Both the position numbers and the translations under genes were made by a program. 64,000 nucleotides of DNA from Linum tenue (Eukaryota > Streptophyta > Magnoliopsida > Malpighiales > Linaceae): contig CAMGYJ010000009.1 of the NCBI GenBank assembly GCA_946122785.1, positions 7,098,937 to 7,162,936 on the forward strand, read 5' to 3'. Each line of letters begins with the position of its first letter. Positions within the stretch are counted from its first letter, which is position 1. This document shows, in pieces, positions 1 to 10,235 of this stretch. Below the pieces are notes generated by a model. It ran no database searches. It worked only from the letters and a program-made list of their open reading frames with translations, and was not told where the DNA came from.

Positions 1-1190
1 CACCTTTGGGTCCGCCCATGAGTCATCACCCATGTGGTTAGCTAGTAATTAATCCCTTCACTAAATTTTCCAACTATTAATTAGGGTTGTTAATTACTCG
101 GTTTGGTTATAACTTATAACCATAACTGTTTATTCGGTTCTCGTTTAGTTGTTAACTAACTTTTGCTCACCGTTGACAGTACCATTTTATATTAGTTGAT
201 TAATCATAACAACATAATCGGTTAAACAGCTAACCGCGTTTAGAGTGTGATTCGACAAGGTTAGAATTCGAGATTTAACCATTCCCGATTTCGTCGAGTT
301 CGTACCGAACCCCAGGAGCATAATTATTTTTCTCAAATCCCTACCATCCACCACCATTAACAAAGAAGAAGAAGAGAAAATGACACTGAGAAGCTCAAAG
401 TAAATTTAGGTATTTGAGAAGGATATATTCATACGTATATATGCATATAAAATTGGAGTCGACTTGGAGCATCCATATCCACGCAACATGGATACACGTA
501 CGATTTTGTTAGGCCCCCCGACTGAGAGGCTTATCCATTCAACTAATTCCTTTCTTCCACTCTTTACCGTTCTTATTATTCCTTCTCTTCTCATCTGTGC
601 GCCCATACCAAATATATACTAAATACAGAATGGCCATTTCGATGATCGAGAGAAAAGTATTATAATTATTAATTAATAAGAATTATAATTATTTTTTTAT
701 TATTAAAGGCGTAGCAGCCTAAGTGCAAGTAAAACTTTGGCGGAGCGGACGGATGATGAGCAAACTTTCTCTTCTTTCTCGGCAATTTTCCGGTGGTCCA
801 GTCGGCCAGTAAACCGTGACGCCGCTTGTTTGCTTGATCACTTTTTTGAAAGGTGCAAAGATCAAAACGGCGGGGTTTTACTTACAAGCGAGTATGTGTC
901 CAGGTGTCGTATTAGTAGTGTGGCCAACCTGGTCCATCTGGTTAAGTTACTTGCGCACCACGTTTGGGCATGTTGTTTTGGCAGTTTGGGGATTGTCCTC
1001 CTCCAATCTAAATTCACTGCACCTAGGCGGAGGACTGCAGAGCGGTGAAATTTTGTTTGTGAATTCTGACTTTCTTCTGACCCCTAACCCTACGAATCAT
1101 TCTTCTATTCTGGTCCACATGCCTCGCCCACTTTACAGAATCATCACTCTAGTTTTTTTTCTCTTTTATCAATGAATCATATGGCTCACA
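1..1190. other. AT-rich intergenic DNA, no gene supported
   Basis: I see no coding region with family similarity here. The first 300 bases hold degenerate repeats of a GGTTTGGTTA type, similar in flavour to repeats near 61.9-62.6 kb. Open frames at 737-1175 on the plus strand have no recognisable motif and are probably chance. Confidence 0.4.
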
Positions 1191-1191
1191 A

Positions 1192-2030
1192 TTTTTTTTT
1201 TATAATGGATGTAGCAGCACCCTACCTTTCATTCAAAATCAACCGGGGTTCAGAGATCCCCTGACAGTCATACATGATCCAATACGAGAGCATCGGATCA
1301 GAACTTACAACCTCATGAAAACCAAACGAGACCACATGTCCACGACTAGCCAGAAAATCAGCACATCTATTACCTTCTCTATACACATGCTCTACTAACA
1401 CCTCCCAGGGTCTAGACAGAAGCTCCCTGAACCGAGCTAGGATGGCTGCACAATGATGCTCCTCGGTATCCGTCCGACGAATGAGCTGGACGGCGCACTG
1501 CGAATCAAGCTGGACACGAACCCTGCGATGTCCCATGTCCCACGCCACCTGTAAACCTTCCATTGCACCTCTCAACTCCGCCTGGGTGATAGTGCACGCA
1601 CTCAGGTTCAAAGTGAACGCTGAAAGACAGCGTCCTCTATGATCTCAGATAAGGCCACCAGCAGCGCCGAGGCCTGTCTCAGGAAGGACGGAGCCGTTAG
1701 AGTTGAGGCAAACCCATTCGGGAGGAGGCGGCTTCCAAGAGATCTGCTCCTCCGTTCTAGCAGGCGGACAAGGCTTATGGATGAGCCTGTCCTTGTCCAG
1801 GGCATTCCTCACTACAGGTAACCAAGCACGGACACGATGCAGGAAGGTCTCAGGGGTGATGATCTTGCCTGCGAAGACACGATCATTTCTGGTCCTCCAA
1901 AGGGACCAGCAGGTAATACCAAACTCAAGACTGTTGTTCTGGCTCTGGAGGTTGTGGAGTAACCAATCATGCAAGCTCGCTCCGAAGAAGGGTTGGCATT
2001 CAGAAGAAGGGATTAACTGCATCCATATTA
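1192..2030 (-). pseudogene. 5'-truncated LINE: RNase H-like domain remnant
   Basis: This is the 3' end of a plant L1-type non-LTR retrotransposon in minus orientation. The frame running from about 2022 down to 1222 encodes a short linker typical of the zinc-binding/RNase H junction (WSLWRTRNDRVF) and then an RNase H-like domain. Retained landmarks are AELRGAMEGLQVAWDMG, QLDSQCAVQLI and HVYREGNRCADFLAS. The frame is broken by one in-frame TGA at 1645-1647, just before DHRGRCLSAF, where CGA is a likely ancestor. The first catalytic Asp of the usual NTDG motif is replaced (LNSNGS). A T-run at 1192-1200 is the poly(A) tail on the minus strand. The reverse transcriptase is absent, as expected for 5' truncation on insertion. 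The domain resembles the better preserved LINE at 53.5-55.4 kb. A dead copy; I am sure of the family, less of the exact 5' edge. Confidence 0.8.
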
Positions 2031-2270
2031 ACCTGGAAAAGCTGCAGTTGATTTCGCTATTTGTTTATGATGATTGGCTCAAACATTTTATTCACGGTTT
2101 TTATGTGTGTGTGTTTGTTTGTTATTTTTTTATTTTTATTTTGGGGGACTTTTCTGAAAGTTCAAAACTTCTTTCTAAAATTTGATCGTTAAGGATAAAG
2201 GAGTGCACAACATAAGGGGGCAGCCATAAAGATTGAGTATAGATCTAGAAATCAGCCATAGAATATCTTA

Positions 2271-2625
2271 GGGGTCGTTTGCTTGTGGGATTTGGGTGAT
2301 GGATTTGGAACCCAAATCCCAAGCATCATGGAGTTGACACAAATCCTTTGTTTGTTGAGGGACACAAATCCGTGGGGTCCACGGATTTGGACCCCTTTTT
2401 TAGATCCAAATCCGTGGACCCCACGGATTTGTAAATCCCACATTTCATTTGGGATTTGACAATAGAAAGAAAAAATGTGAGACAAATCCATCACAAATCC
2501 ATGATTAAAAATCAACTAACAAACAATGTACTCTTCCAAATCCATGATGCAACAAATCTATCATAAATCCAAAGGTTTTTAAAACTCAAAACCTTCATTT
2601 TCAAATCCAACAAGCAAACGAGCCC
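2271..2625. mobile_element. Harbinger/Tourist-like MITE with internal hairpin
   Basis: The left end GGGGTCGTTTGCTTG and the inverted right end (GGGCTCGTTTGCTTG on the other strand) are terminal inverted repeats. Each is flanked by TTA (2268-2270 and 2626-2628), the target duplication typical of PIF/Harbinger MITEs. The 355-bp body has no coding capacity. It contains a perfect 28-bp inverted repeat, 2364-2391 against 2405-2432, built from CAAATCCGTGG-type units, and could fold into a strong hairpin. The body is dominated by GGATTTG/CAAATCC words. The transposase would have to come from elsewhere. Confidence 0.85.
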
Positions 2626-2847
2626 TTAGATTTAGTCAGTTATGTCTAACATTCACTTTGGGAGTACTTACCAACTATGAATAAAATCATTACTTTCTTT
2701 AAATCATATATGATCTTCAAAAATTGTATATCTTAAGAGCTACAGATCGTCAACTAACCTCTAATGAATTCATCTCTTTCCTAAAATGATGTAGAAGCAT
2801 CGAAATCTTTACATCTCTAAGTTGAGCACTTCTACTATGCTATATAA

Positions 2848-3208
2848 GAGCATCCACATTGGTATTGCATTCTCAATTGCAAAATGACATGGCATAGGTG
2901 TTTGCAATTGCAAAACCAATTGCATTGATATGGCTACCAATTGCATATTTGCAAGCTTGCAACAAATGCAATTCCATATGCAAGTCAAAAAAGCCTTAAA
3001 AAATGGGGATTTTGTATTTTATTATTTTTTTTCTCTTTTACTTAATTTTCTGTAATTTAAACATAATATTTAATTATATATGCAATTGCAAGTTAATTTC
3101 ATTGATGTAGGTGAATGAAATGAATGTGATGTGGATTGCAAGAAATTTGGGTTGACAATAAAAAACATAAATGCAATTTCTTTTACAATTGCATTGATGG
3201 AGATGCTC
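2848..3208. mobile_element. MITE-like element with GAGCATC terminal inverted repeats
   Basis: The left end GAGCATCCACATTGGTATTG pairs with the right end, which reads GAGCATCTCCATCAATGCA on the minus strand. The 361-bp interior is AT-rich, with repeated TTGCAATTGCA words, and non-coding. Similar GAGCATCTCCA-ended sequences are common short inverted-repeat elements in plants. I could not define a clean target duplication, so the superfamily is open. Confidence 0.6.
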
Positions 3209-3237
3209 TAACATCGGTGCTTTAATGTATAATTTAA

Positions 3238-3416
3238 AGTTGTACCATAACATTAAATGTATAAGTTTAGATTGTACCATAAAAAAATTTGTATCATTAT
3301 GTTATGGTACAACTTTACAAGTTGAAGTTGTACCATCACATAAGGGTACACGTTCAAGTTGTACCATAAAAGAATTTGTACAAAAAGTATAGATACAATC
3401 TGAAGTTGTACCATAA
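3238..3416. repeat. Cluster of six AGTTGTACCATAA-type motifs
   Basis: Six copies of a 10-13 base motif lie at 3238, 3270, 3302 (inverted), 3326, 3357 and 3404, spaced about 25-47 bases apart. Nothing coding is visible. It may be the subterminal region of a decayed transposon. Confidence 0.6.
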
Positions 3417-3932
3417 AAACAAAAATTGATAGCACCAATACTATATAGCATTGTAAAATTTCTCCTCTTAGTTGACGATTACATTTTCCCCACGATCCAC
3501 GACTGTAATCCGGAGCAGTCCCAGTAGCATCCAATTTTGGTCGTAACTGGACCGGGTCATACGATCCAATATTCGGTTTAACCGAAATAAATTGTGAACC
3601 AGTTGCCACTAGGTTTTAGACCATAGCCGCATTGACTAAAAACCAATATGGTCTAGACGAGGCCACGATCCACACTGAAGCCGGAAACCCAAGCTTGGTC
3701 AGAAAGCCCAAAATGAGAAACATAAATTGAAATAAAAAAATTGAAAAAGGAAAAAAAAAATATCGTGAAGTGAAGAAATCAGGAACAGAGGAACGCCCCA
3801 GGCTTCTCCATCACCACACCAGGTCGCTTCTACTCTCCGAACTCTGCTACGCTACAACGAAAAGCTTCTGAACTTGGATTTTTTTCACTCCTTTGTATCT
3901 CTCTCCCTCTCAGTCTCCTCTTCTCCACAGCC

Positions 3933-6900
3933 ATGGCGGCCTCTCTGCTCTCGCCGTTCTCTGCTCCGTCGACGGAGCTCTTAGCTCCCACTGCCGGCCT
4001 TCCAAAATCGTCTTTCCTCTCCAGTACGAACCTCCTCTTCTCCACTGCCAATCCACTGAATCAGAGAGCTGCAGTTCAGCGTAGATGCTACACATCTCCT
4101 TCCGCATCCGGGAAGCCTTTTGACCGCATTCCTCAGCGGTTCCGGCAAGAAAACCTCATCGACGGACGTAAGTATCTCTTTCCTTCAATTGTTTTTGGTT
4201 TGAGTGTTCATCGAGGTTGTGATAGTATCTCTTAATTTCATTCGCTTGTTTTTTTTGCCCGGAAAGCATAGCTGATCTGGATAGTGATTCAGGTTTATTG
4301 ATACCTAAAATTACTGGCTAGGGTTCGAATTTCAGTGGAAGAGCTAGGTTTTCGAACAAGTTGTTAAGAGTTTAGTGGAGGCCGAATTTCATTGTAGAAA
4401 TTCTGGACTAACTCTTCCCAGAATTTCTTTCGCATTTTATCCTTCTGTTTCTTACTTTTGCAGTGATGGAAAACTACCAAAATGTTCCTCGGCAGTTGTA
4501 TGGGCTTTCTCCTTCACAAATGGACATGTTTATGACTGAAGATAACCCCATTCGTAGGCAGTCTGAAAGAGTGACAGAGGTTATTACTAGTTCTTGGAAA
4601 TTTTATATGTATTCTTGAGAAGCATACATAATTCTGAATAACAAGCAGTTCACCCAGTTGGTAATCTCACTCTATTGGTTTTTGGAATTAGCTGACGAAG
4701 AACTGCAAGACAATAAGTTTGCTACTCTTCTTGACAGGAAAGCATTTCATCTAGATGCAACTATCTGGATCATGGTGGGATGTACACTACATCAGGTATG
4801 ACGGATATGGGTCCAGCAAAATATAGCATGAGTGTGAGCATGTATCGGGGTGGAGGTGGGAGGGGCGGAATTGGAAGGCCGAGATCCGCTCCTCCGGATC
4901 TGCCTTCTTTGCTGTTAGATGCTCGGATATGCTATCTTGGAATGCCGGTCAGTAAGCGACTTTACTTGAGTAATTGATGCCCTTTTATGGTTTTACCTGC
5001 ATATTATTTTTCGTGAAAGTTGTGCATTTCTCTTCTTTGTGTCTGCAGATAGTACCTGCAGTCACTGAGCTTCTTGTTGCTCAGTTTATGTATCTGGACT
5101 ATGATGATGCAACAAAGCCTATTTACCTGTACATAAACTCAACTGGGACGCAGGTCGGTCGTTTGTACAGATTGAATGCTTTTCCTTCAAACCAGCTGTT
5201 TTGGATGTCTGACTCAGTTTTTGTTTGAAATCTAGAATGAGAAGATGGAGACTGTTGGTTCTGAAACCGAAGCATTTGCCATTGCTGATGCTATGGCTGT
5301 GAGTATCTCTCTTCTGGATATAATATTTTCACCTGCCTAATGCAATATGGGTACTAAAGATAGCTAGATCGATTATAATCTTTTTGTAGAGCTAGGCCAT
5401 GTTTTCCTTTCTGTGACATCTATGCTAAAATAGTGTTGAGCTGCATGCTACATGTAATAGTGACCAGTACCTTTGGATAGATTAGAAAGGCTTGGTGAAT
5501 TGTTAGAAACAAAGTTTCTAACGGTTGTAGAATTGGGGAAAATAGCCTGACCAACTAGGGATTGATCAAGCTAGGGATTAGAATTAGGGATTTTAGGAAG
5601 AAGAAAGGGGAGGGATGGCTGCCGATCGGCCAAGAGAGAGAGAAAGAGAGAGGGAATTCGGCGCTGGGGAGAGAGAGAGAGAGATTAGGTTTTGGGTTTT
5701 CTGTAGTTTATTGCTTAATGACAAAATAACTCCCTACTGCAGATTATATAATCCGCAAAATACCCAACTGCTACCCACATAATGAAAATACCCCAAATGA
5801 TCCCCCCAATTATCAAAAACCGACAATAATACGAAATAATGAAAAGCTGTAAATTGTTTGTTTCTAACATCCCCGCCTCCATGGGAAACAACCTTGTCCT
5901 CAAGGTTGCGGCTTCTCTTGCTCTGCTCCGGATTCCTCCGCCATCTCATCCTCCGCCTCATCTTCCCATCGTCCCACCAAGAACATCAAGTCAGGCTTCC
6001 CGCACTTGTGACCAAAGGTAAACCGCTCGTCACAGTTGAAACACTTCCCTTCTCGCCTCTTCTGCTCGATCTCTGCAGGAGATAGCGTCCTAAACCCCTT
6101 GGGCGGTGGCCTTGGTCCCGCTCGAATGACAGCCGAAGGTGGGCCAGCCGCCGCACCCCCTCCCGAACCAGAACCCGATGCAGCTGCGCTCGCTCCTCCA
6201 CTAGCGCTGATACCACTGCCTCCTCCTCCGGCCGGTTTCTGATAGCGGCCTATCACGCCCCTCCAGCTAGCCAGCTCCTCCTCCTTGTTACCTGCAAGAC
6301 GGAAAACAGCTCGAAGTGAATCGGGCTCAAATACTCGAACAGCTGCTGCGATCTCTGGGCGGAGTCCCGCCATGCATAGACCCACCAAAGTCTCCTCCGG
6401 CACGCCCTTGCACTGGTTACCCAGTTTGAAGAACTCAGCTCGATACTCCGCCACTGTCCCAGTCTGGCGCAGCTTCGCCAACTGCTCCGCGGCCCACCCT
6501 TCCGACTTGCCAAACTGATACCTCAACTCCTCCTTGAACATCGGCCAAGTAATCAGCGTCCGAGCTTCAGCGTAGGTCCGCTCCATCCATTCCCACCACT
6601 GCAATGCATCCCCCTCCAAATAGAAGGACGCCAACTGAGCCTTCCGTTCCTCTCTAGTGGGATGGTTCTTGAACCACCGTTCTGCAGAGTATATCCACAG
6701 ACCTGCATCCTCCCTGCCATTGAATTTTGGAAACTCAATGGTTGGGGGCTTAGCTCGGAACACCATCTCATCTTCCCCTTCACCACCACGGAAGTGGCCA
6801 GCATGCCTGCCATACCCCGGGGCCTCGCGGTGATAATGCTGCGAGTACCGGTGTCCCCCTTCATACTCCCACTCCTCCTCCTGATACCCCCGTCCTCGGC

Positions 6901-9503
6901 CCATCTCAGTTCTCTGCCTCTGATCACCAGTTCCTGAGCCCATGAATTCTCCCCCAGTGCCGTACTGATTCACAAACGGGGGCTGATTGCCACTAAACTC
7001 GTCAAACTGACCTGGACGGGCTGGAAATCCTCTGCTGCCCGTTCCCCCCGTGCGCACAAGCTGCTGTCCCGGGTCGGCTCGGGCCCGACCGGGTTCGGTC
7101 CGACCGGGTTCGGTCCGACCGGGTTCGATCCGACCACTCGGGCCCCGACTCGGCCCGGCTCGGCCCGCATGCTCGGCCCGGCCCACAGGTCCACGGCCCA
7201 TGAGGTTCGGCCGGCCTGCCTCCCAGCCGCGGCCCATTCCTCGCCCCTTCCCACCTGGTCCAACTTCCAACCCAGCTCGGCCCATATGGCTTCCTTCATC
7301 CCTGCTGTAATCCTCCCCGGGCCCATTCAACTCGTTAGGCCACGGCTCGTGGTCATACTCCTGCTCCAAGCCCATCAACTCCTCTTCATCCAAGCCCGTT
7401 TGTAGCTCCGGTTCCACGTACTTGGCCATCTTGGCCTTGCCTCGCGCGCGCGCCCTCTCCTGGGCCGATGGGGTCGGTAGAAGCCCATCCTTGACCGATG
7501 GGCCGAAGGTGACTTGGCCCGTACGCGACCCGGTCGGCCGGCTAGGGTTGACCGCCGCACCCCCCGTCTCGCCTGAGCCGCCCGCCCCCTTGCCCTCCGG
7601 AAGCCGCGCGGCTCCTCGTCCCCCGAGCTCCCCCGCCACGGCGGAGCCTCCCCCCGGTGCGCCCGTCCCTTCCGGCGGCGGCTGGTCGCCCCCACCGCCT
7701 CCGTTCCCGCCTCTCTTCCAGGCCTCTGTCAGGCTGCTCACCTGCCCCACCAGCGATTCCACCGCTGCCGTCAAGGCCTCGAGGGTGCGGTTTTGATCCC
7801 TAGCCCTCGCCTGCAGCTCCCCCAACTCCTCTTCCACCCGCGCCTGTCTCCGCGCCTGCGCCTCCAAGTCCCTCCTCAGTTCCTCCACCCCTGTCAGATC
7901 CTCCACAGACCCCTCGACCCCGTCATCACTAGCCTGATTCGCCTTCTCCGCTTTCTCTGCTGCCTTCATGGATTTCGTCGTTACCATTGTTGATTCTCCG
8001 GTTTCTATGCTGTCCCTGATGGAGTTGAGCAGAACTCACCGATCGAAACCGGGCTCTGATACCAGATGTTAGAAACAAAGTTTCTAACGGTTGTAGAATT
8101 GGGGAAAATAGCCTGACCAACTAGGGATTGATCAAGCTAGGGATTAGAATTAGGGATTTTAGGAAGAAGAAAGGGGAGGGATGGCTGCCGATCGGCCAAG
8201 AGAGAGAGAAAGAGAGAGGGAATTCGGCGCTGGGGAGAGAGAGAGAGAGATTAGGTTTTGGGTTTTCTGTAGTTTATTGCTTAATGACAAAATAACTCCC
8301 TACTGCAGATTATATAATCCGCAAAATACCCAACTGCTACCCACATAATGAAAATACCCCAAATGATCCCCCCAATTATCAAAAACCGACAATAATACGA
8401 AATAATGAAAAGCTGTAAATTGTTTGTTTCTAACATGAATCGATAAAGTACTGTTTGTTAGATAATTGCGATGACTTGGAGGGTTATCCTTTTCTTTCTA
8501 CTTGTATAGACTTGCTCTGTTAACTGGGGACAATGGTGCATTTGGCTTTATTAGGCAATCATTCCAAACCAAACAGAGTAATTCGCTGATACTTTCTTGT
8601 TTAAATTGTTTTTCGGTCTTGAAGTATTGCAAGTCAACTGTCTACACTGTGAACTGCGGGATGGCATATGGTCAAGCTGCAATGCTTCTGTCACTTGGAG
8701 CCAAAGGCTATCGTGCCCTACAGCCCAACTCATCTAGTAAGATTCAAACTTTCATTTCATGATAAAATCAGTAAGCATGACTTAGACAGGTTAATAGACA
8801 GCATGGATATGGTGCACGGGACATTGTGGTGCTTTGAGTTCCGGCCTCGTGAATTGATGACTTTGTTTTTTCCCCCCTGAAATGGATGGAATAGCAATCA
8901 AAACTACTTGTCTTATAGCTATCTACAGTTCTACACTTTCTGATCATGGTTTCCAAACGTCCCTTTTTTTGGAATTACAGCAAAGCTTTATCTGCCTAAA
9001 GTCAATGGATCGAGTGGGTCTGTCATTGACATGTGGATCAAGGTAATCCTCCTTTGCTGTATTTACCCTTCGCTTGTTGCTGCATCTCTGGCTTCTCCTG
9101 AGACCTAATTATATTTTCATATTATGATCACTCTTCAGGCCAAAGAGCTGGATGCAAATACGGATTACTACATTGAGCTGTTAGCTAAAGGAACTGGGAA
9201 ATCGAAGGAAGAAATAAATAAGGATGTTCGGCGACCAAAGTATCTGAATGCACAAGAGGCAATAGAGTATGGATTGGCAGACAAACTGGTTGACTCAAGT
9301 GACGATGCATTTCAGAAACGGGTACGCGCTCTTTTTCACTTAACCCTTTTTGTTTTTTTGTGAAATAATAACGTTGCACCGCAGCCTTTGGAAGTAACGA
9401 AACCTTATTCCCTACGCAGGACTATGATGCATTGCTTGCTCAGTCTAAAGCTATGCGTGCAGCGGCTGCTGGTCCACGAGCAGCTCCTACCAGATTTGGT
9501 TGA
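3933..9503 (+). CDS. CLPR1: ATP-dependent Clp protease, non-catalytic subunit ClpR1, chloroplastic
   Basis: Nine exons give a 389-residue protein: 3933-4167, 4464-4579, 4738-4947, 5049-5153, 5236-5298, 8625-8736, 8981-9042, 9139-9321, 9420-9503. All joins keep frame and use GT-AG. The sequence closely follows Arabidopsis CLPR1 (about 387 aa as I recall), including the MDMFMTEDNPIRRQ block, the Gly-rich SMYRGGGGRGG segment, APPDLPSLLLDARICYLGMP and VPAVTELLVAQFMYLDYDD. ClpR subunits sit in the plastid ClpPR core, where they are structural rather than proteolytic. Here the segment that holds the catalytic Ser in ClpP reads GQAAMLLSLG, and the His motif is replaced by ALQPNSSTKL, so the active-site Ser and His are missing. 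The Ser/Thr-rich N-terminus fits a chloroplast transit peptide. Intron 5 is 3.3 kb because an antisense retrotransposon sits in it. The start is the first ATG after the upstream pyrimidine-rich leader. Confidence 0.95.
5501..5869 (-). repeat. 3' LTR of gag-only retrotransposon
   Basis: This 369-bp LTR begins with TGTTAGAAACAAA and ends with its inverted copy TTTGTTTCTAACA, so the LTR itself has 13-bp inverted ends. It contains a (GA)-rich tract near 5629-5683. By reading, its sequence equals the LTR at 8067-8435. Confidence 0.95.
5870..5880 (-). other. Polypurine tract
   Basis: On the minus strand the element reads GGAGGCGGGGA immediately before the 3' LTR. This is the expected position and composition of the plus-strand primer. 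Confidence 0.75.
5900..7987 (-). CDS. Retrotransposon Gag polyprotein (intact, 695 aa)
   Basis: This uninterrupted 695-codon frame starts with ATG at 7985-7987, 66 bases from the primer binding site. Residues about 40-75 form a charged coiled-coil-like stretch (LEAQARRQARVEEELGELQA). A long Gly/Pro/Arg-rich middle carries tandem EPGRTEPGRTEPGR units. A Retrotrans_gag (capsid-like) region at roughly 400-560 includes APPTIEFPKFNGRED-like and FYLEGDALQWWEWM motifs. A plant-retrotransposon zinc knuckle, CFNCDERFTFGHKC, lies at 649-662. The spacing CX2CX7HXC is the variant usual in these plant elements rather than the CX2CX4HX4C of retroviruses. The protein should package element RNA; reverse transcription must be supplied by another element. 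GC content is far higher than the host intron. The stop lies inside the remnant of the pol tail in another frame. Confidence 0.92.
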   Translation of the reverse strand: MVTTKSMKAAEKAEKANQASDDGVEGSVEDLTGVEELRRDLEAQARRQARVEEELGELQARARDQNRTLEALTAAVESLVGQVSSLTEAWKRGGNGGGGGDQPPPEGTGAPGGGSAVAGELGGRGAARLPEGKGAGGSGETGGAAVNPSRPTGSRTGQVTFGPSVKDGLLPTPSAQERARARGKAKMAKYVEPELQTGLDEEELMGLEQEYDHEPWPNELNGPGEDYSRDEGSHMGRAGLEVGPGGKGRGMGRGWEAGRPNLMGRGPVGRAEHAGRAGPSRGPSGRIEPGRTEPGRTEPGRARADPGQQLVRTGGTGSRGFPARPGQFDEFSGNQPPFVNQYGTGGEFMGSGTGDQRQRTEMGRGRGYQEEEWEYEGGHRYSQHYHREAPGYGRHAGHFRGGEGEDEMVFRAKPPTIEFPKFNGREDAGLWIYSAERWFKNHPTREERKAQLASFYLEGDALQWWEWMERTYAEARTLITWPMFKEELRYQFGKSEGWAAEQLAKLRQTGTVAEYRAEFFKLGNQCKGVPEETLVGLCMAGLRPEIAAAVRVFEPDSLRAVFRLAGNKEEELASWRGVIGRYQKPAGGGGSGISASGGASAAASGSGSGGGAAAGPPSAVIRAGPRPPPKGFRTLSPAEIEQKRREGKCFNCDERFTFGHKCGKPDLMFLVGRWEDEAEDEMAEESGAEQEKPQP
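8053..8064 (-). other. Primer binding site (initiator tRNA-Met)
   Basis: On the minus strand the sequence TGGTATCAGAGC lies two bases after the 5' LTR. It is the standard plant LTR-retrotransposon site complementary to the 3' end of initiator tRNA-Met. It fixes the element's orientation. Confidence 0.93.
8067..8435 (-). repeat. 5' LTR of gag-only retrotransposon
   Basis: Same 369-bp sequence as 5501-5869, with the same inverted ends. It is followed directly by the TGAAT target duplication at 8436-8440. It should carry the element promoter, reading leftward and antisense to CLPR1. Confidence 0.95.
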
Positions 9504-10235
9504 TTTTCAACTAGATAGTCCGTTATGCTGCTACTGCTCAAAACTATTATGTAGTGTACAGAACTCGTAGCAGCTCTTCACAAGGTTTACCTTAATGTTG
9601 CCGGGCGCAAAGGGTTTCTGTTGTATGGTTCTCTAGTTTACTCTGAACATTTCTCAACTAGGGCACACCATACATTTGCCCCACTTTTTACCCGAATACA
9701 GCTCTTTGTCGTAGAATTGCCATGAGAATGATGTAGCTTTGAACTTTCCTGAGCTAATAATGAAACATGTGCCATAGGTGCACGTTGAAAGAAAACGTCG
9801 AACCCTATCAATGGGGTTTCTTTGCGCGCTGCAATTGTTAATTTCGATCCCTACATTTTCCCTAAGATGATTTTAGAAAAAGTGAAAAGAAACTTTGTTG
9901 AGAACGTGTTGCTCACGATGTCATTCCAGTCCATTACGATTTAGAAGTTGTAAACCACAAGAGGGGATCAAAAGAATACTAGAATACTGTTAACGTGATC
10001 ATCAAGAAGAGGGCAAACGATACACTTCTTTTTCTGTCACAGCACGGAAACCACTGGAAAAGATTCATGTAGTAATTCACAAATTAGCCTGCTTCAGATA
10101 ATCCATAGCTGGATCAGTTACACGACATGTTTAGCTCCGGCAACTTCACAAGGAGTAAATGAAGCACTCCAGCGAACAACACATAATACTACCAATACTG
10201 CTACTACACAGCAATCCTTGTCACACAATTTCTGA
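9504..10235. other. Convergent 3' regions of CLPR1 and BUB3
   Basis: No coding sequence seen. The interval holds the 3' untranslated regions of two converging genes. An AATAATGAAAC segment near 9756 could contribute a polyadenylation signal for CLPR1. Confidence 0.5.

Larger units (their letters stand above)
5501..8435 (-). mobile_element. Gag-only LTR retrotransposon (non-autonomous, Ty3-type relative) in CLPR1 intron 5
   Basis: This is a complete 2,935-bp element on the minus strand. It has two 369-bp LTRs (5501-5869 and 8067-8435) that I read as identical. The insertion is bounded by the 5-bp target duplication TGAAT (5496-5500 and 8436-8440). Next to the upstream LTR (the right one) is a primer binding site for initiator tRNA-Met. 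Next to the downstream LTR is a purine tract (5870-5880). One long gag frame fills the interior; protease, reverse transcriptase, RNase H and integrase are all missing. Just before the purine tract, a second frame encodes LEDKVVSHGGG, which resembles the C-terminal tail of plant Ty3 (chromovirus-type) polyproteins. The pol gene therefore appears to have been deleted internally. The element lies antisense to the host gene. Confidence 0.95.

Noticed and set aside
816..1175. 119-codon plus-strand frame
   Set aside because: No recognisable motif, codon use not convincing, overlapped by another frame; likely chance.
6036..7796. Long plus-strand open frames opposite the gag gene
   Set aside because: They are GC-driven shadows of the gag frame: low-complexity Pro/Arg/Ala products without motifs.
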